A DNA stretch of 10,356 nt from Pseudomonadota bacterium (GTDB taxonomy: Bacteria > Myxococcota > Myxococcia > Myxococcales > Myxococcaceae): contig JAFADT010000290.1 of assembly GCA_023424585.1 (NCBI GenBank), positions 1 to 10,356 on the forward strand. The letters run 5' to 3'. The translations under genes were made by a program, and so were the position numbers. Position 1 is the stretch's first letter. Every line of letters starts with the position of its first letter. The notes below the pieces were generated by a model that saw only the letters and a list, made by a program, of their open reading frames with translations, did not search any database and was not told the DNA's origin. Positions 6,470 to 10,356 of the stretch are shown here, one piece after another.

Positions 6470-6712
6470 ATGGCCCGTCAGAACGCGCAGAAGTCCCAAC
6501 CGAACCCGGCCCCCAAGGCCGCGCCCGAGCGGACCGGGGACAAGCAGCCGGTGGCCCCGGCGAGCGCGCCCATGAGCCGGAGCGCCGCGCCCACGCAGGA
6601 GCAGATCGCCCGCCGCGCCTACGAGATCTTCCAGGCCCGGGGCGGCACGCACGGCAACCCCGAGCAGGACTGGCACCAGGCCGAACGCGAGCTGCGGCTC
6701 GGTCGGCAGTAG
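6470..6712 (+). CDS. Small DUF2934 protein (80 aa)
   Basis: Residues 42-78 (TQEQIARRAYEIF...WHQAERELRL) fit the DUF2934 pattern: an I-A-x-R-A-Y-x-(I/L)-(F/W) helix, a Gly-rich turn (RGGTHGNPEQD) and W-x-x-A-E-x-E-L. Residues 1-41 are Pro/Ala/Lys/Gln-rich and probably disordered. Function is unknown. The start is well fixed by AGGAGGA (6457-6463), six bases before the ATG. The 200 bases between mutY and this gene hold no other gene I can support and presumably its promoter, though no clear -35/-10 pair is visible. The gene ends 20 bases from the convergent methyltransferase-like gene. Confidence 0.85.
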   Translation: MARQNAQKSQPNPAPKAAPERTGDKQPVAPASAPMSRSAAPTQEQIARRAYEIFQARGGTHGNPEQDWHQAERELRLGRQ

Positions 6713-6732
6713 CGCCCCGCGCCGTCCGCGCG

Positions 6733-7836
6733 TCAGTGCGCGGGCGGCATCCCCTGGAGGGAGGGGCGCTCGAACTCCAGCGCCCGCTTCAGCCGGCGCT
6801 GGGCCTGCTTCAGCTCCTCCAGGATGCGCTCCGCGTCCACCACCGAGCGCATCGCCAGGCCGCACGCGGGCGTCAGCAGCACCGTGGACAGCGCGCGCGC
6901 GAAGCCGATGTCCCCGGGCAGCGCCGCCTTCAACGACGCCTCCACCGAGTCCGCCAGCTCCTCCACCGAGTACGTGGACGCCAGGTCCGTGGGGATGATG
7001 CCCAGGCTGAGCGTGGCGCCGGAGTCGAGGAAGCGCTTGAGCGCGTCCGTCTCCTCCAGCAGCGCGTCCAGCGACAGCCGCACGTCCAGCGACACCAGGT
7101 CCGCCTGCGCGTCCAGCAGCACGCCCCAGTCCGTGTTGCCGCAGCAGTGGATGCCCACGAGCGCGCCCTCGCGCTGGAGCGCCACCACCAGCAGCCGCAG
7201 CTCCTGCTGCGCCAGCAGGTGCTGCGGGTTCATCCGCACGTAGGCGTAGAGGCCCGGCTCGTCCAGGTAGAACAGGGGCGTGGTGCCCGTGCGCTTGAGC
7301 GCGCGCACCATGGCCAGCGCGCGCACCATCACCAGCCGGTACAGCGCCGCGTCCAGGCCCGGCACCGCCAGCACCGGCTCTCCGGTCGCGGTGCGCACCA
7401 CGGAGCGCACCGTGAAGGGGCCGGACAGCTGCGCCTTCGCGAACGCGAGCTTGCGGTGCTCCACCTCCCAGAGGAACGGCTTCCACGCGCGGCACGCGTC
7501 CGCCGTGGGCTCGAAGGCCTCCAGGTCCCCGGAGCCGAGCGCCGCCTCCAGCCGCTTCTCGAAGGCCTCGCGCCCCGCCGTCCACGCGTCCACGTCCACC
7601 GTGCAGACGCCGTCCTCGTCGAAGCGCAGGCCCGGCAGGCCCTCCAGCGCGGCGGGGATCATCAGCTCCGAGGGGTGCCCCACCGGCAGCTGCGGCAGGA
7701 ACGGGAGGTCCAGGGCGAGCGCGGCTTGCAGCCCCAGCTCCACCTGGGTGTGCGGCAGGCTGCCGATGCCCGTCGTGGCACACGCGGGCAGGAGCTGGAC
7801 GGCGCGACGGATGGTGGGCGAGGACATGGGCGACAA
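6733..7836 (-). CDS. MetE/UROD-superfamily zinc methyltransferase-like protein next to metH
   Basis: At 367 aa this is about half the length of cobalamin-independent methionine synthase MetE and resembles only its catalytic barrel. It opens with ATTGIGSLPHT (20-30). Likely zinc ligands are H230 and C232 in GIHCCGNTDW, a wording also like the H-x-C-G-N-T of MtaA-type corrinoid methyltransferases, and C325 in TPACGLAMR, matching the last MetE cysteine. SGPFTV (138-143) and FYLDEPGL (189-196) also fit the superfamily. It therefore probably moves a methyl group to or from a thiol; homocysteine is the obvious guess but unproven. The gene starts 48 bases after metH stops, in the same direction, so co-transcription is likely. 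The TTG at 7836 is preceded by GGAAGGG at about 5 bases; an ATG at 7827 would leave that site ~14 bases away, so the TTG is preferred, with moderate certainty. Confidence 0.82.
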   Translation of the reverse strand: MSPMSSPTIRRAVQLLPACATTGIGSLPHTQVELGLQAALALDLPFLPQLPVGHPSELMIPAALEGLPGLRFDEDGVCTVDVDAWTAGREAFEKRLEAALGSGDLEAFEPTADACRAWKPFLWEVEHRKLAFAKAQLSGPFTVRSVVRTATGEPVLAVPGLDAALYRLVMVRALAMVRALKRTGTTPLFYLDEPGLYAYVRMNPQHLLAQQELRLLVVALQREGALVGIHCCGNTDWGVLLDAQADLVSLDVRLSLDALLEETDALKRFLDSGATLSLGIIPTDLASTYSVEELADSVEASLKAALPGDIGFARALSTVLLTPACGLAMRSVVDAERILEELKQAQRRLKRALEFERPSLQGMPPAH

Positions 7837-7857
7837 TCTAACCCTTCCGCGGCGCGG

Positions 7858-7876
7858 GGGCCCGGCCTTCGGGCCC
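7858..7876 (-). other. Intercistronic hairpin between metH and the methyltransferase-like gene
   Basis: On the minus strand GGGCCCG-AAGGC-CGGGCCC forms a perfect 7 bp stem with a 5-base loop, starting about 9 bases after the metH stop. No U-tract follows; instead the ribosome site GGAAGGG of the next gene comes about 10 bases later. It could act as an RNA-stability or partial-attenuation element rather than a full terminator. In this base composition chance is possible. Confidence 0.35.
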
Positions 7877-7884
7877 GCGACGCA

Positions 7885-10356
7885 TCAGGTCACGGAGAAG
7901 TACGTCGCGTTCGGGTGGTGGAAGACGATGGCGGACACGCTCGCCTCGGGCTCCATCATGCAGCCGTCGGTGAGCTGCACGCCGATCTCCTCCGGCTTGA
8001 GCGCGGCGAACAGCTTCGTCTGGTCCTCCAGGCGCGGGCACGCCGGGTAGCCGAACGAGTAGCGCTTGCCGGTGTACTCCGCGCGGAAGCGCTCCAGCAT
8101 GGTCATGTCCGCGCGGTCCGGGAAGCCCCACATGCTGCGCAGCTGCGTGTGCAAGAGCTCCGCGTAGCCCTCGGCGGTCTCCAGCGCCAGGGCCTGCACC
8201 GCGTGCATCTTGAGGAACTCGCCCTTCGCCTTGAAGCCCTCGGACAGCTCGCGGATGCCCGCGCCCGCCGTGGTGACGAACAGCGCGAGCGCGTCCACCG
8301 GCTTGCCGTTCGCCAGCGGCTTCACGTAGTCCGCCAGGCACAGGCCGTTGTCCTTCTCCTGCCGGGGGAAGTCGAAGGACGTCACCTGCTCGCCCGTCGC
8401 GCCGTCGAAGAGGAGCACGCGGTCGCCGTCGCTGGCCGCCTTGAAGAACTGGAACACCGAGCGCGCCTGCATCACGCCGCCGCGGAGCAGCGCCTTCAGC
8501 TCCTCCACCGCCTCCTTCAGCGCCAGCGCCTTGCGCCCCTCCTCCGTCTTCGCGAGGTCGGCCTCCGCCGGGGTGCCCAGCGCGCGCGACGACGTGCGCA
8601 GGCCCAGGTGGCGGCCGTAGAGCATCACCGGGTTGATGAACTTCCAGAGGTGGTCCAGCGGCGTGTTGGTGAGGACATGCCGCGCGAAGTCCGGCGCGGG
8701 CGGCACCACGTCCAGCACCGGCACCTCCGCGCTGCGCGTGCGGCGCACCGGGGCGGCGGGCGCGGGGCGGTCCTTCACCTCCTGCGCCAGCTTCAGCCGG
8801 CGCGCGGCCAGGTCGTCCCGCAGCTTCGCGTGCGCGCCCGGCTCCACGATCTGCTTCGCCAGCTCCAGGCCGTTCATCGCGTCCTGCGCGTAGGCCACCG
8901 TGCCGCCGCCGTAGGCCGGGGCGATGTTGCGGTCCACGAAGTTGCGGCTGAGCGCGGCGCCGCCCACCAGGATGGGCGTCTCCACGCCCGCGCGCTTCAG
9001 GTCCTCCGCGGTGGCCACCATCTGGTGCGCGCTCTTCACCAGCAGGCCGGACAGGCCCAGGATGTCCGGGCGGTGCTCCTTCACCGCCAGCACCAGCTGC
9101 TCGGGCGGGACCTTGATGCCCAGGTTCACCACCTGGAAGCCGTTGTTGGCGAGGATGATCTCCACCAGGTTCTTGCCGATGTCGTGCACGTCCCCCTTCA
9201 CCGTCGCGAGGACGATCTTCCCGCGCGACGCCGCCTGGGTCTTGCTCATGTGCGGCTCCAGGTGGCTCACGGCGGCCTTCATGGACTCCGCGCTCTGGAG
9301 CACCTCCGCGACGATGAGCTCGTTGGCGCCGAAGAGGCGGCCCACCTCGTCCATGCCCTTCATCAGCGGCCCGTTGATGATGTCCAGCGGCGCCATCTCC
9401 TTCATCGCCAGGTCCAGGTCCGCGGTCAGGCCGTCGCGCGTGCCCTCGATGATGTAGCGCTGGAGCCGCTCGTTCAGCGGCAGGCTGCTCACCTGCGCCT
9501 TGGCCGCCTTGCGCTCGCGGAAGTGCGCCGCGAAGGGCGTGATGGGGTCCGCGCCCCGGTTGTAGAGGAGGTCCTCCGACAGCCGGCGGTCCTCCTCCGG
9601 CAGGGACGGGTAGCGCTCCAGCTTCTCCGAGTTGACGAGCGCCATGTCCAGGCCCGCCTGCACGCAGTGGTACAGGAACACGGAGTTCAGCACCTCGCGG
9701 CCCGCGGTGGGCAGGCCGAAGGACACGTTGCTGATGCCCAGCACCGTGCGGCACTGGGGGAAGCGCTGCTTGATGAGGCGCACGCCCTCAATCGTCTCCA
9801 CGCCGCTGCCGGTGTACTGCGCGTCACCCGAGGCGCAGGGGAACACCAGCGGGTCGAAGTAGAGGTCCTCCGGGCGCATGCCGTACTTCTTCGTGAGCAG
9901 CTCGTAGCTGCGCTCGGCCACGGCGAGCTTGCGGTCGCGCGTGACGGCCATGCCCACCTCGTCGATGCAGCCCACCACCAGCGCGGCGCCGAAGGCCTTC
10001 GCCAGCGGGACGACCTTCTCGAAGCGCTCCTCGCCGTCCTCCAGGTTGACGGAGTTGATGATGGCCTTGCCCTGGCAGTACGTGAGCGCCATGGCGATGA
10101 CCTTCTCGTCCGTCGAGTCGATCATCAGCGGCACGCGCACCTTCTTGACCACCACCTCCAGGAAGTGGCGCATGTCCTCCAACTCGTCCCGGTCCGGGTT
10201 GGCCAGGCAGACGTCGATGACCTGCGCCCCCCGCCGCACCTGGGCGCGGGCGATCTCCGACGCGTCGTCCACCTGGCCCGCGACGATGAGCTCCTTGAAC
10301 TTCTTGCTGCCGATGACGTTGGTGCGCTCGCCCACGATGATGGGGCGCTGCTCGTC
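7885..10356 (-). CDS. metH: Cobalamin-dependent methionine synthase MetH (5' end outside window)
   Basis: MetH transfers a methyl group from methyltetrahydrofolate through B12 to homocysteine. The frame is open to the window edge, so the start, and any homocysteine-binding domain, are not seen; 823 residues are visible, numbered here from 10356. The order is: pterin-binding domain from QRPIIVGERTNVIGS (3-17) to about 270; B12 cap domain (about 290-375); B12-binding domain with D-V-H391-D-I-G in GDVHDIGKNL (388-397; codons of the D-x-H-x-x-G core 9192-9175), LGLSGLLVKS (434-443) and VGGAALS (464-470); a Pro/Ala/Arg linker near 528-550; and the AdoMet-dependent reactivation domain with R-x-x-x-G-Y in KRYSFGYPACP (764-774) and LTDGCMMEPEASVS. 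It stops at ...YFSVT, so it lacks the ~35-residue tail that E. coli MetH carries after the equivalent strand. The zinc methyltransferase-like gene follows downstream. Confidence 0.95.
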   Translation of the reverse strand, partial: DEQRPIIVGERTNVIGSKKFKELIVAGQVDDASEIARAQVRRGAQVIDVCLANPDRDELEDMRHFLEVVVKKVRVPLMIDSTDEKVIAMALTYCQGKAIINSVNLEDGEERFEKVVPLAKAFGAALVVGCIDEVGMAVTRDRKLAVAERSYELLTKKYGMRPEDLYFDPLVFPCASGDAQYTGSGVETIEGVRLIKQRFPQCRTVLGISNVSFGLPTAGREVLNSVFLYHCVQAGLDMALVNSEKLERYPSLPEEDRRLSEDLLYNRGADPITPFAAHFRERKAAKAQVSSLPLNERLQRYIIEGTRDGLTADLDLAMKEMAPLDIINGPLMKGMDEVGRLFGANELIVAEVLQSAESMKAAVSHLEPHMSKTQAASRGKIVLATVKGDVHDIGKNLVEIILANNGFQVVNLGIKVPPEQLVLAVKEHRPDILGLSGLLVKSAHQMVATAEDLKRAGVETPILVGGAALSRNFVDRNIAPAYGGGTVAYAQDAMNGLELAKQIVEPGAHAKLRDDLAARRLKLAQEVKDRPAPAAPVRRTRSAEVPVLDVVPPAPDFARHVLTNTPLDHLWKFINPVMLYGRHLGLRTSSRALGTPAEADLAKTEEGRKALALKEAVEELKALLRGGVMQARSVFQFFKAASDGDRVLLFDGATGEQVTSFDFPRQEKDNGLCLADYVKPLANGKPVDALALFVTTAGAGIRELSEGFKAKGEFLKMHAVQALALETAEGYAELLHTQLRSMWGFPDRADMTMLERFRAEYTGKRYSFGYPACPRLEDQTKLFAALKPEEIGVQLTDGCMMEPEASVSAIVFHHPNATYFSVT

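Noticed and set aside
7838..9754. Very long minus-strand open frame in another phase of metH
   Set aside because: Gly/Ala/Arg-rich shadow; the true frame carries all MetH domain motifs.

Overview
The window is uniformly G+C-rich with strong G/C at third codon positions. Its gene set looks chromosomal and myxobacterial, of the Myxococcus/Corallococcus type. The main pointers are a lipoprotein with Asp-Ala-Gly repeats and a PD40 propeller, a small DUF2934 protein, and the general protein style. The genus assignment is inference. I see no mobile element, CRISPR array, tRNA or rRNA.

Layout from left to right: a small basic protein of unknown function (+, 54-305); a 347-base gene-free stretch rich in inverted repeats, including a likely terminator for the next gene; a large secreted lipoprotein (-, 653-2098) with two four-cysteine modules split by a tandem-repeat linker and followed by a TolB-like beta-propeller; a probable two-gene operon of a TatD-family metal hydrolase (+, 2238-3035) and the tRNA-modifying enzyme TcdA (+, 3065-3964); a PD-(D/E)XK nuclease with an iron-sulfur cysteine set (-, 3974-4939) that converges on tcdA; mutY (+, 5082-6269), divergent from the nuclease; a small DUF2934 protein (+, 6470-6712); and a probable two-gene unit read leftwards, metH (-, 7885 to beyond 10356, 5' end cut by the window edge) followed by a MetE/UROD-superfamily zinc methyltransferase-like gene (-, 6733-7836).

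Most genes are housekeeping: tRNA modification (TcdA), oxidised-guanine repair (MutY), DNA processing (TatD-like hydrolase and Fe-S nuclease) and methionine/one-carbon metabolism (MetH and its zinc methyltransferase neighbour). The most thought-provoking element is the pairing of a B12-dependent methionine synthase with a stand-alone MetE-like catalytic domain that keeps an H-x-C...C zinc-ligand pattern. The second is the lipoprotein, with its exact 18-base repeats between two cysteine modules. I found no clear evidence of a wholly new multi-gene system.
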